Part shown: positions 36,561-48,720 of the stretch, in pieces
How the letters are laid out: every line of letters begins with the position of its first letter
Position numbering within the stretch: position 1 is the first letter of the stretch
Source of the DNA: Saururus chinensis
Lineage: Eukaryota; Streptophyta; Magnoliopsida; Piperales; Saururaceae
NCBI GenBank assembly: GCA_035235625.1
Contig: CP141144.1
Span: forward strand, 18,473,014 to 18,537,013
Length of the DNA: 64,000 bases
Reading direction: 5' to 3'
Program-made: the position numbers and the translations under genes
The notes under the pieces: generated by a model
Seen by the model: only the letters and a program-made list of their open reading frames with translations
Told to the model about the DNA's origin: nothing
Database searches by the model: none

Positions 36561-37849
36561 ACTTTTCACCTTTTGACGCGATCCTATATGCTTGCCTAGG
36601 CATAAGGTCCAGTTACTTAGTGAAAAGAGAAACAAACCTTTACTTTTTTTCTTTTATTATTATTTTCATCATCATTTTTTTTCAATCATTTTTTTTATTT
36701 TTTTTATTTTTTTATTTTTTTCTATTTTTTTCATTCTTTTTTTCATCAATTTTCTCATTATACACTTATCCAAAAAAAAGATTAGCATAAATATTTATCA
36801 TAAAACGTTAAAAATTACTCAATTGTCATGTTTTCAAAAATATGGCCAGCTAAAGATATCCCAATAAGATTAGAAGTAATAAATCATAGATTTATATTCC
36901 TACAAGTTTCATGTGTGAAATGTGATTTTAAAAAAATATAAGCACAATTATCCAAGATAAAGAAAATAAAATAGAAATTACTCACTTAATCATTTTTATT
37001 ACTTAATTAATTACTTGAACTTTTTTTATGAAATTGATCTCTTTAAAAATAGACATATGATTTCAAAAAAATAAGCTATAAAAACCGCATAAAAAATAAA
37101 AGAAATAACAAAAAAAATCTAAAACATCCTACAAAAAAAATAAGAAAGAAAATTATATTTCTACACCCCCAAACCTAAATTGAACATTGTCTACAATATT
37201 AAAGAAAATATATATTACAATGACATGAATAAGTAAGAGAAAGAAAGAAAGATATCACTTGAGAGCATAACTAATCCACTAATCTGAAAGTGAAATACAT
37301 AGGATTGGAGAAAAGAGATAAATATATGTGATGAGCATTCCCCAAACCTAAAGTACTACATCCTACAAAAGAAATGAAAACTATAATGAGAAAAGAAACA
37401 CAAGTAGAGAAAAATAAGTAAATAAAACCTAAATAAACCAAAGAAGATAAACAAAATGAAGGAAAAGAAATATATCCAAAACATGGGTTGCCTCCCAAGA
37501 AGCGCTAAGTTTATTTTCTTTAGCCAAACAATGCCAATATTATCAAATATATAAGGGTGGGTAGTAGATATTGGCATTGACTCTTTTCTTAAGTCTCCAA
37601 AAGGATGATTAAGAAAACTTAGGAGGCACGACTTGATTATGAGTTGCTGCTACAAAAGATGAACATCTATCATAAGCATTGAACCTAAAATTGTCTACCA
37701 TAAAACATTTAACATCTCAAATTGCAGGTAAATGTTTAGACACATCAAAACATTTAGTTGCACTTTCATGTTCCAAAAGAACATATCCATTATCCCTGTC
37801 CTACAATTGATGTATGCATTAGTTGTGGCAAGGAAAGGATGAGCAAGAA
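36560..37849 (-). mobile_element. Interior of Tat/Athila-like gypsy element, 3' part
   Basis: Minus-strand reading from 37849 gives the protease C-terminal part: AHPFLATTNAYINCRTGIMD then FFWNMKVQL (usual form LGRPFLATAxAxIDxxxGxLxLxxG), a further loosely readable stretch, then at about 37510-37480 AGCGCTTCTTGGGAGGCAAC, the conserved post-pol sequence of Tat/Athila-type plant gypsy elements. No reverse transcriptase, RNase H or integrase sequence was seen between the protease tail and this marker, a distance of only about 350 bases. Further left is AT-rich non-coding DNA. Confidence 0.65.
36645..36755. repeat. T-rich low-complexity tract
   Basis: About 110 bases of (T)nA/(T)nC. The plus-strand frame here translates as poly-Phe/Ile and is not a gene. 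Confidence 0.85.
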
Positions 37850-39334
37850 TGTAATAACTCTATTTTTTTGATATTTTATAAATTTTATTATTTTCCTAAG
37901 TCTAATTATAATTCATAAGACAAGCAAAAATATGAAAATTTGAGATCAGGAATAAAAGTTACGACCTCGGGAAATGTGCTCTAAACCGGCGGGACCCACT
38001 TTGTATGTAGGGGTAAACTAGTCCATAAATGATCTAATCTTGTAGGGCTCATGAATACGAGCCCAACGGTACCAAGAATGCGCAAAACGGAGTTCAGGAT
38101 AGGAAGTTACGATTTTTTTGAAATTTTAAAAATTAAAATAAAAAAATATAATAATAATATTTTCGGCAGCTCGGCGCGGCGTGGCGTGGCGTGGCGCGGC
38201 ATGCAGTGCACGCGAATGTGTGCATCACGCACAGGATGAACGCACGCGTGACGAGCCCTCTGCCTCTATAAATAGTCCATTCCGGCCAGTTTTCTTCAGA
38301 CTTCCGATTTTTCACCCCTTTCACTGTTTTCTTCATTCCCGGCCCATTTTAAGCCGAATTACGTGATCCAAGACCCGTTTCCTACTAAATCAAGGGTGCT
38401 CTATGCACCAGAAGGATTATTTTCTCAAGGTGACCCCTCTAAGACCTCAAAAAAATGTTCCCCTTCTCTAATCTCCCCCTTTCATCTTTTTACTATTTCT
38501 AGACCATTTTAAACCCATTTCAGCCCTTTCAAAAGCCGTACCCCACTAAATCGAGAGTGCTCTACGCGTTGGGACCGTTATTCTGCCAAATTTTCTGCTC
38601 AAAGGAAGGATCTTCTACGAGGGGATTTTCTTATACTTTGCGCACATTATAGGTAGGCAGCCTTAAATTCTAATCGTATGCCGAGATTTTGACTCGCCAA
38701 AGCTTTGCTAAAGATATTTTCTCAAAGAAAATTCTATCTTTAAAAGCCTCTCCTCTTTTCAAAAAAATTCTCCAAGTTTTAGGTAATCGTACCCTCTGGA
38801 TAGTCCTTAGTTTCTCGAAACTAAGGGTTATTATGATTCTGGATACCGCCAAATTTGGCTTCCGGCGCGCACAAGACTAGGATATCATGGGGAATTCCCT
38901 TTCGTTCCGTCTCCCATTGCCCCATGAGCACGGGTGTAAGTCGTCTGGTATCGCGACATTCTGTGACGATCGATGTTTTCATATTTTGAAAGAAAGATGA
39001 CACGATATTTCTACATGCAAATTTTTAGAACTTAACTCAGCCTACTAAGTATAAATTTACTCACCCACCCTCAGATTCTGCAGGTGTGTGATTTGAATAC
39101 GAAGAAGTTGACGAAGAGCTTTTCTTCATAAAATTACAGTTTTTATACTTTTCATGTATTTTTTGTAAATCTTGTATTGACTGATGTATAAAGGCATGTT
39201 ATGCCAAATTTTGGAAATCTTTATATAATACAAAGTATGTGTAATTACTCTTTTGGTACACGATGATCCTTGGCAATTGTATTTAATATTTGTTATATTT
39301 TTCAAAAATCATGATGAATATGAGGGGTACTACA
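37850..39334 (+). mobile_element. Solo LTR (family A), 1485 bp, perfect target duplication
   Basis: TGTAATAACTC...GAGGGGTACTACA flanked by exact AAGAA on both sides (37845-37849, 39335-39339). TATAAATAG at 38267-38275 fixes the orientation. It matches the solo LTR at 32268-33633 along most of its length. It carries an extra internal direct duplication of about 165 bases: ACTAAATCnAGnGTGCTCTA occurs near 38382 and again near 38547, once only in the sister copy. It sits inside the protease coding region of the surrounding element. Confidence 0.93.
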
Positions 39335-39339
39335 AAGAA

Positions 39340-39967
39340 TGATAGGAATATGATGAGTGGAGTTATCAATGGTTTCCATATCTAAGATAATAAAATCAAT
39401 GGGGAAAAAGAAGCGGTGAACTCTCACTAAGACATCCTCAATAACTCCTCAAGGCTTACGCACAGAATGGTCAGCTAGCTGCAGAGTAACTGATGTAGGC
39501 TATAATTCACTTAACCTTAGTTTCTCATACACCGAGTAAGGGAGGAGATTAATACTTGCACCAAGGTCAAGGAGGGCTTTATGAATGGAGTGATCGCCTA
39601 TGACATAGAAATAGTAGGTACTCCAGGGTCTTTATACTTAGGTGGGGTGTAAAACTTCAAAAGAGAACTAACTTGCTTAGTGAGGAAGACCTTCTTAGAT
39701 ACATGGGTCTTAGATTTATGCTTTTGAGTACATAGGTTTTTGATGAACTTAGCATAAACATGGACTTGCTTAATGACATTTAAAAGGGGGAGATTAATTT
39801 TGACTTGTTTGAAAGTATCAAGAATCTCATTCGTCCTAGCCGTGCCCTAGGGATATAAGATCCCTCATAAGTGGTCTTAAACCATGGCTTTGAGGAAGGG
39901 GAAGGAGAGACAAACTTCTTCTCATGTAGTGCACTTACTTCTACTTCAGGCTCATTGGGGATTACCT
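39340..39967 (-). pseudogene. gypsy aspartic protease relic, N-terminal half
   Basis: Minus strand: HKALLDLGASINLLPYSVY at about 39590-39530, the retropepsin active site (D-x-GAS form, here DLGAS) in the style of Tat/Retand elements. Reading continues to PIIL next to 39340 and resumes after the solo LTR as AHPFLATT, so the two halves were once one domain. Scattered stops exist upstream (39600-39960). Confidence 0.8.
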
Positions 39968-42633
39968 TGTCACGACCCAATTTTTTAGAGGAATTTTTTT
40001 TCCAATAATAACAATACCATATCGACATAAAATACAATTCATACTAAAATATTCTCACTTCATAGAATTCCTCAAGAAAATGTGGCCGTTCATTACCCAT
40101 TATCTTTGGCTAGGATGATTACCATGGAGACGAACTAGATTATGGAGATAACTAATACCTGCATTTTACAACAAAAGATTAGTAATCTAATATTTGGATC
40201 GGATCGGCATCATCTAATGTCAACTGCCTACATACCACTTCAAGGTAGAAGAGGATCGGATCCATACGTAGTTCTGAATGCCCTAGCATAATACTACGTG
40301 AAATGCATCACAAACATATCTATTTGCATATCATTCATACATTATGCAAAAGAACAGTCATCATATCCTAACATGATATATCCAACACATGGTCATCATA
40401 TACGTAGCATAACTTAACATTTATATGATCATTCGATATCCATCATGTCATAACATTTACATAATTATCATATAATGTAACATTCACACAGTCCATTCCT
40501 TATATCACCCAGAGAATTAGCTATGTGATCCGTGAGTTGTGCCATTGTGAAAGTGCCGTGGGTGGTCATACGCGTGCACTTGTAATGATCCGTGAAAACT
40601 GGGAGGGAACTGCCAAAGGCTGGGGCCCACCTTCATCCCCATGTGGCACCTGGGTAAAATTATTATCTTGCTCTTGAAGTTAAGACACTACACCTTGACC
40701 TTAACTCCCTTGGTTCAACCTCTCACTCTTAGGTTGGTTCTTAATTCCTGAATCTACCTCTTATGCAAGACATTTCTCTCACATGTCTATAAAAAGTTAT
40801 AAAAATGAATAACTCACTGCCCCCAAGTAAAGATTAACAATAATCATAATTTATACTATATGGAACCATTCATGGTACAAGCATAATGTACACACATTTC
40901 ATTCATCAAATGATCCAACACATATGGTTAAATGTATGCATTCATCAAATTGACATATGTAGCTAAACCCCTTAATTCACCACATATATATGATCCAAAT
41001 CATATGCACAACTTCATCATAACAATTAATAAATACTAATATTAGTTCCCAAAGATCTAATGTCGTTAACCCCTTAATCCTTGTTTACATATTCTAAAAA
41101 TCATCTTTGTTTGCTTAGTTTTTTTCCTCTACGCCCATTAAAAAGTTTACACTATAGTGAAGTACACCTTAAACTTAATCTTTTTTTAAGGGAATTTTAG
41201 TCAATCACATTCTTTAAAGCCTCTTAATACTCATATATTAGAGCCAACAATTTCTAAACATGTTCATAGGTAGCCAACACCCTAGTTACTTATTTGAGCA
41301 TTGAACATAAAAATCACACATAAGGGTACTCTCAAAATTTTTATAACTATTTGATAACTCCATTAAATCTGAAACTTTAAGTATAATTTTCTAAGAGAAT
41401 CATAATAATATAGTAAAATTGTTAAATTTTACCCATTAATATTTCCCCCGAACCATGACCGGTCTAGTAGGCAAGATAAAATTCACTATTAAGGGCAAAC
41501 TTGTAATTTTTCACTACTATGCAGATTTTTAGTTGATCTAAAAACTTGTGGGGACGTTCCTTAAAACTCTAAGGTTCTTCCATAATTTTCTTAAATTTGT
41601 ATACTGTTTTTATCTAAGTGAACTGGGTCCAAATATGTAATTCCTTTTTATTAGACCAGACCGGTCTGGAAATTAAATATTGACCCAGACCGTCGTCTTC
41701 AACCCACGTCTGCACAAAACAGAGCAGTCTGCTCTCTGTTCGCCATCCATTGAGCAGAGCATTGCAACCATTAAAGTATACTCATCATATGAACAAACAT
41801 ATGTAATTAATACCACAAACATGGACTTCAGAAAGCATACTTCAAATCACAGTTCTAATTACATTACCACATCCATTGAATCCTTTCCAATCCACGTACT
41901 TTAATTTTAACAAACATAGATATCATCTCTAGCCACCTTAAGGGATTCTGAAGTGAATCTAAAACATCTTATGCAAATAAGAAGCCCCTCCAAGTTACAA
42001 AGTTATGGGATTTCACCAATCTGACAAAATAATCCAACCATACGTATCTAAAGCAAGTCGATAAAAAGAAAATCAACAAACACTTATCTGGACATGAAGA
42101 AAGAAGCTGAGATGGTGAATAGCAAGAAGATGGGCACGACAATTGGGTGGCCACCGACGGCGACCGCAGACAAGCCTTTTCTTGGTCTCTCTCTCTATCG
42201 TTCTCTCGATCGATCCCCTCTTCTCCTTTTTTTTTCGGACGTTCCCCCTTTTATAGCATCTAATTCCCTATTAAGCTAGGGCTCTGAAAGGTTTAGTCTC
42301 ATCCAAATCTCTCTCTTTTGATTAAACAAATTTCTAATTAGATTAGGCCAACTAATCAAATAAAAATTCATAATATGGAATTAAGCTTTTATTATAAGTG
42401 TGACCTACAAGTGCACGTTAACTCATAATTAAAAATTTGGTATAAATTTAAAAAAAATCTTTAAAAAAAATCTTTTCTCCCTTCTCCAACCTTGTTTTTT
42501 TTTCAAGTTCTTAATACCGCTAGACGGATTCAAAATTTACTTTTTATCTAAATAAATTTCACACTTCAATTTACTAGGTAGAATATGAAATTAGACAAAT
42601 AAGGTATTAACATCAAATTTACCGATCGTTACA
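39968..42633 (-). mobile_element. Long gypsy-type LTR inserted in the gypsy element
   Basis: Plus-strand ends are TGTCACGACCC and GATCGTTACA; on its own strand TGTAACGATC...GGGTCGTGACA, 2666 bases. TATAAAAGG on the minus strand at 42247-42255, about 380 bases from the 5' end, is followed by an AG-rich leader. Flanking pentamers TACCT and TACCC differ by one base. The layout (short U3, long R-U5) resembles the LTR at 6010-8860. There is no internal region, so it is probably a solo LTR. Confidence 0.7.
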
Positions 42634-43384
42634 TACCCACTCTAAGTCCTCACTCCTATCATCTATTACTAGTATCTCCTCAACCTTATTGTCAACAATC
42701 ATCCCACTCCTAAGGGTCGTTATAAACTGAATTTATTCATTAGAGGAAGGAGCTCCCTCTACTCAAAATTGACCTTTAGGGTTTTGTAGAGGTTGACTCA
42801 GCAACGTCCCCATTTTTATCTTGTTGATAGCATTGGCTAATTGTCAAATTTGGGTTTCTTATTTTTCTATGGACTGGGTATGAGAGTGAAATATTTGAGA
42901 ATGAGAATGTAGCTCTTATAATGTAGTCAAGATCTTCTCTTTAAAACTAGAGCTCCTAGCTTTGCCATAGACTGAGTATGAGAGTGAAAGATTTGAGAAT
43001 GAGATTATAGCTCTTGTAATGCAGTCAAGACCTTCTCTTCAAAACTAAGGCCCCGACTAGGTTGGACATATGAGGGTTGCACTTCAGGTTGGTGGATAGG
43101 GACCCGTAGAACTTAGAATGGTTACCTAGGGGGTTAGTTGCCCGTAACCCATTGGTTTTGTGTATGCTATGAAAAGTTATGGTTATTCCTCCACCCAAGA
43201 TTATATATATTTGAAAATGAATTGTTCTCAGCCCTAGAAAAGGATTGGGTGGCATTAACATAATTTTGCACAAGCTTAAGAAATTGAGAGGTAGAGGGGC
43301 ACTCCATGATAGTATAGGCTGGGCTAAGACATATTGTGCATGCATCTTAAGTGAAGGGAATGAGTTGATAGGCTAAAGTCATAA
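42634..43384 (-). pseudogene. gag C-terminal/linker relic of the gypsy element
   Basis: This lies between two inserted LTRs and continues the gag-to-protease direction of the surrounding element. No strong motif is readable. It contains a direct tandem duplication of about 95 bases: GAGTATGAGAGTGAAAnATTTGAGAATGAGA occurs near 42886 and 42972. Confidence 0.45.
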
Positions 43385-44089
43385 TGTAACGCCCGAGATT
43401 TTTCACACATTTTCCTTAAAATTCATGAAAAATTTTTGCAATATAACGTTTGTAAATCGGAGGAAAATGACGAAATCAAAACCTGATAAAACAGTTTATA
43501 ATTAAAAACACTAAACATCCATTTTCCATCATCATACGGTCAAACATCGTATGGCCAAAGCAAATATCATCAGGCGCTACTCGAAAATACACGTACGAAT
43601 AAATTGCTATGATCATAGACTTTAAATACAAATCCCTCCCAGGCATCCCTGAGTGCAAGTCCTATAGCAGTCCACCGACTAATCCAAATAAAAGTCCAGA
43701 AAGATAAACATCTTAACATCTCGTCTCACCCAATACATCGGATCGTGGCACAAATAAACTCACAGTGAGTGAAGCATGTACCTGAGTCAACGGGAATCAA
43801 TCCACCGCTGAAATGAGCATTCATCTCCAGGAGCTCTTCGCACAACCTGCAAAACCTCCCATACAACGGGGCATTATTATAATACCCAGTAAGGGAAATC
43901 CCAAACGGTGAACTCAAAAGTTCATAAATACATGCGTTCAAGCAACGCAAAGATGAACAACAGGCATATTATAATCATGCTCATACGCATACAATCATAC
44001 TAAATGCACCATCGTGCCAAAGTCATACCAAATGCACCATCATGCCAAAATCATGCCATCAAATTAAACTTACACAAACACCCTTATCC

Positions 44090-44430
44090 AGGGTCTTACA
44101 AACTTACTCGTACCATCGTAAGCTTACTCATACAACATACGCATACTTGTACGACTTTACTCGTACAATCATATGCTCACTCATACAGCTTACACGAAAT
44201 CACACTTACTGTCTTACTCATAAACATATTCTCACAATCGTACCCATACTCTTACAGTCGTGCTCATACTCATACACTTACAGTCAGAAATAACCCCTAA
44301 ACAACTCCTGTGGTGTGGGTTGCTCATACACACTCTTACAGTCCTGCTCATACATACTCTTACAGTCCTGCTCATACACATACAGTCGTACTCACACTCA
44401 TATAGTCGTACTCATACACATAATTGTACA
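44090..44430. repeat. Degenerate CTTACAGTCGTACTCATACA array
   Basis: Units of about 20-25 bases around TTACnnTCGTnCTCATACA recur roughly 14 times. Several plus-strand frames pass through and translate as Thr/Leu/Ile/His repeats; they are not genes. Confidence 0.7.
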
Positions 44431-44804
44431 CATATCAATGACCACTGAAGCTCATTACAACTAATAGGCTTCAACGTCGAAAAGGAAAAGAATGTCACTG
44501 GGGCAACACCCTAACCTCCGGGGAGTGACTAGACGCCATGGACTTTTCAGAAGGTAAGGCACACCAATGCTCATGGGGCACTGGATCAAACAGGTAAGAG
44601 TAGATCCATGATACTACTTACTTGAGCGCGCAAACATAAACACCCACACATAAGGGGTCATACAGTTGCCCACCATAATGGGTCTTATAGTGCCATAGAA
44701 TTGCCCACCATAATGGGTCTTATAGTGCCATTGCCACACTTGGGTAGAAAACATACAGTGCCACTTGGGCAGAAACGTACAGTGCCACTCTTGGGTGGAA
44801 ACAT

Positions 44805-45065
44805 ACAACGCTCTCAATAGAGCATCAAATGTTTGGGCTTATACATCACACAGACCGAATCAAAAACATATGTCGCTCTCAATAAAGCAACAGACATTTG
44901 GGCTTCATACAGCACAGACAAAGTCAAAAACATACATCGCTCTCAACAGAGCATCAAACGTCTGGGCTTATACAGCATGCATACCAAATCAGAAATATAT
45001 GTTGCTCTCAGCAGAGCATCAGACGTCCAGTGCTCTATACAGCACACAGACAACATCCCGCAGGA
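44805..45065. repeat. 64-65-bp tandem repeat, four copies
   Basis: The landmark nGCTCTCAnnAnAGCA starts at 44809, 44874, 44938 and 45003. Each unit continues ACnTTTGGGCTTnATACAnCA...CAnAnnAAnTCAnAAACAT. The open frames here are a by-product of the near-65-bp period. Confidence 0.85.
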
Positions 45066-45834
45066 TAAACACCATGGCAAGACATGAGAAAAGCTCGGCC
45101 GACTCATTAGCGGCCAGCTCAAACACAAAACTTAATCCGTCGAACCCTCAGGTCTCAAACTCACAACGCTATCATTAGTTGTGCTCATAATTCAAGTTTG
45201 AATTAAGTACATTATGCGGTACAATTATGCCACACAAACTCACAGTCCTCGATTGGTCAAACTGAAGCTGAGCCCGATCCGAAACCCAAGTTTGTCAGGG
45301 CAACAAACTTCACTTACCCATCCACATCATAGACAAAACTCATCATACAACCAACCCTTACAGTCTTACGTACTTCGCCATCCATCTTATGGCCAAAACA
45401 TCTTACACTGACATCCCCAAATAACGCTCCTTAGAGCCAACCCAGTTATCGCCCTCTTACTGATTATGCTTACTTTCCATCTTATGGCCAAAACATCTCA
45501 CTGATTATGCTTACTTTTCACTTCATAATCTGTACGTTATGCTTGTACAATTATGCACACTCTTACTGTCTGACAATCACCCAGCATACAATCCAACCCA
45601 AACTGATCCATTCTAATCCTTACCCGTCATACTCTTATCCTCTGTCATTTGTCATACACTTACACATCCATATCCAAATCCAGACAAAGCCTCTGTCACC
45701 TCTTACTGTCCATCGCCCATACCTCTGCCCACATACACTTACACATATCCATATTACAGGCAAAAAGCCATCATACATACGTATGTCTCACACATATGTA
45801 TAACATACACATACGGTCATACATACATAACTTA

Positions 45835-46125
45835 CAAACATGCACGCTAGCCATCACTAGCACATGCATACATACATCAAACATACACGCTAGCCATCAC
45901 TAGCACATGCACAGACATTCATACATACTCCAAACATGCACGCTAGCCATTACTAGCACATGCATAATCCATACATACTCCAAACATGCATGCTAGCCAT
46001 CACTAGCACAGGCATAATTCATACATACTCCAAACATGCATGCTAGCCATCACTAGCACATGCATAACACATACGTAGCATACTGACATATTTGCTAGCC
46101 ATCGCTAGTGCATACATAATCCACA
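45835..46125. repeat. ~50-bp tandem repeat with GCTAGCCATCACTAGC core, six copies
   Basis: The core starts at 45846, 45889, 45942, 45992, 46042 and 46094. Spacer is mostly ACATGCATAATCCATACATACTCCAAACATGC-like. The core is an imperfect palindrome (GCTAG..CTAGC). Confidence 0.88.
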
Positions 46126-47913
46126 TCCATAAAATGTGCATACATCTCATGCATATCAATCATACCATACAATCATGCTTACACGCACATCATGCAATCG
46201 GATCGTTACTTAACATCTAAGCATGGAATCATACAATCCTAGCATGCTGCTACTCATTCAAAGCATGCTTCATGAATTTACGAGTTCAAAGCTCCCCTAC
46301 CTCGTAATCATGACATTCGATGGCGAGCACACGACGGTGGCGGCGTCGGCGGCGGAGTTGGCGGTGAAAACCGTTGCCTAGCTGAGAGAGCTGTTGTCCC
46401 GAGGATTTTAGGATGCGCCGGAACTAGTCACAGCCAAACAGGGTGTCAGAAATCAATGCGGTAAAATCTGTGATCCACAACAGCACACTAGGGCGGCTGG
46501 GAGAAATATCATGCCAACATAAGTGGTGGTGCGACCAGATGTCGAGGGTGTACTCACTGAAGATCGGCCGGTGGCTAATATGTACTCAGCCGGCCACAAA
46601 GACGTCAAAATCGGCCGTGGACAGCACCCAACGGCGACAATTTCGGTCAACAAAGGCCCACATAAGGGTAGAGAGCGTGGGGCAACGCTCGAGGACAGAA
46701 GAGAGGTGGCGGAGGGCTACGTGTCAACTCCACTCGGTGGCAAAGCCAACCGATGGTCAGGCGGCGCGAATGCGGCGCCTAAACCCAGAAGTACACGCGT
46801 GGCCACATGCACAGCGGCCCAAAAGGGCGGGGGAGAGGACTGAAAGGGGGCGACCCAAGGCCCACAAAAGTCAACAGGGCTAAGGCCCTAGTTGTGGCCA
46901 AACTAAACGGCGACGTCGCTGATCGCCACCCACAACCAATACCCATGGTGCGGGCGGCTATGCATCTCGCACGGTATAGGGCAATGACAAGCGGCCCATT
47001 CCGGGCGGAGTGTATAATCGGGCCAATTGGGGTTGGTCCTCACTATCGCCAAGCCGAGGCAGAGCCCAAGATGGCCAAATGGCCCACGGCTTGCCGATGC
47101 CAATGACCTGAGACGCACCCAAAGCGTCTAATCGGGCGGAGCAAGGCAATAGGGGCTAGGCGGGGTCAGAAACGGCAAACCCCTATCGACACCGGGTCAA
47201 GGTAGGCTGGACGGAGTCCTACCGGTGGCCGGACGACAACCGAAAACCCACCGGCGTCCAAAACATCCCACGGACAGTGAGATGCAAATAGTAACAAAAA
47301 CCCGACCAAAAGATCGGTAGCTCACCACGGAGCGAACAAAGCATGGCGGTGGCTCTAGCCAGCGCCTATGGGTTCCTGGCAGCCAACTAAACATAAGTCT
47401 AGTTGAGGGCGGCCACAAACGATGTCAAAATCGTACACCCACAGTTCAAAAACGGGATTGAAGGAGAGAAAAACCCGAAAAAAGGTTCGGTACCTCGTGG
47501 AGGAGCGAAGAGGCCGTGGCGGTGGTCATAGCCGGTACCTGCGGACTCGTGGTGGTGAGGCAAGGAGGATCCTGACAAGAATTGGTGAAATCCGATGATG
47601 GAGGAGGGAGAACGGAGCGATCGGATATGCCCTCGGGTTTTCTCACAAAACCACTGGACGTGAAAAAAAAACTTACTGGAATGTCGGTTCTGTGAAACCG
47701 ATGAAATGGATTTCATATATATAGTTAAATCTTTTTAATTTTTACATCCACGTCCCTAATACGCGTTCACCCACCGGTTACGCGTTATAGCTCCAAACTT
47801 CGCGTCGTAAGCTCACAGTGAGGCCCGCGGCCTGCGACTAAGCCCCACACCTGACTCTAGGGGTATAAATATGAGGTATGAATACATAAATATGAATACG
47901 CCGTAGCGTCACA

Positions 47914-48720
47914 TTTTCTTGTCAAAAATGACCAGAAAAATAGCAGAAAAATCACAGAAAATCGTAAAAAAATCAAGGACCTTACACATAAGGATGTCCA
48001 ACTTCCTACTCAAAGTATCAACTTTGAATGAGAGGTCTAATGGATTTTTGACTTCATACAAACCAACCCTCAAGGGGGCATTGCTCAAGGTAGATAGTCC
48101 ACTCTTATTTCTACTCAATGCAACATGTTGAAGAGAATTTTCACTTAAGTCCTCAAAAAATTTTCATGCCTCATTTTTTAACCAAAAGATACCCCCACAA
48201 CTTCGTCAACAAGGTGGTAGTTTTATTCAGTAAGACCCTCATAAAAGTGTTTAACAAATTACCATTTAGGGACAATGTGATGAGGATACCTCATAAGAAG
48301 GTCCTTAAGTCTATCCCAACTTTTATGGAACTGTTAGGTAGGAAGTTGGGCAAAAGTGATTATAGCCTTTCTCATTTGATTGGTCTTACCTATGGGGAAG
48401 CACTTTTTGAAGAACTCTTATTGCATTTGGGTCTAAGTTGTAATGGTGTCTGACTTTAATGAGTGAAACCATTCTTTAGCTTTATCTTTCAATGTGAAAG
48501 GGAAAAGCCGAAGTGTAATAGCCTCATCGGTTAAATTTGAGAGCTTGAAAGTTGTGCATAATTCCAAGAAGTCATCTAGGTACTTATATGGGTTTTCATT
48601 ATTAAGTCTATAAAAGGATGAAAATATTTGAATAACATTGGGCTTAATTTTATAATTTTGAGCCTAATACATGAAGGAGAGGTGTACTCATTGGGAATGT
48701 AATACTTCCTTAGAGCTTTG
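47914..48720 (-). pseudogene. gypsy gag relic
   Basis: Minus strand, about 48620-48456: NENPYKYLDDFLELCTTF, then LRLFPFTLKDKAKEWFHSL, the hallmark of plant Ty3/gypsy gag (usual form LRLFPFSLxDKAxxWLxSL). After frame shifts: FPIGKTNQMR, then FHKSWDRLKDLLMRYPHH, then FVKHFYEGL (usual form EAWERFKDLLRxCPHHG..). Stops are frequent. It is truncated at 47913 by the LTR insertion and resumes beyond 43384. Confidence 0.85.

Larger units (their letters stand above)
43385..47913 (-). mobile_element. Very long LTR (about 4.5 kb) inserted in the gypsy gag
   Basis: Plus-strand ends TGTAACGCCCGAG and GTAGCGTCACA; on its own strand TGTGACGCTAC...CGGGCGTTACA. A TATATATA at 47715-47723 lies about 190 bases from its 5' end. 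The GC-richer 46300-47700 part is the presumed R/leader; frames there (46443-47716) overlap on both strands without motifs. The middle is built of tandem repeats (see separate entries). Flanking pentamers CATAA and TTTTC do not match. A composite of two LTRs cannot be excluded. Confidence 0.55.

Noticed and set aside
36592-36867. Poly-Phe/Ile frame
   Set aside because: Translation of a T-rich low-complexity tract.
44004-45903. Several 60-137 codon plus-strand frames
   Set aside because: All run through tandem repeats whose period is near a multiple of three; no domain, and adjacent frames are open equally.
45835-46125. CRISPR-like regular repeat array
   Set aside because: The repeats lie in a plant LTR, spacers are themselves similar to each other, and no cas-like gene exists in the window.
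46443-47716. Overlapping frames of 60-146 codons on both strands
   Set aside because: GC-richer LTR leader sequence lowers stop frequency; no motif, no splice or start context, and opposing strands equally open.
48118-48453. Plus-strand 111-codon frame
   Set aside because: Antisense shadow of the minus-strand gypsy gag relic.
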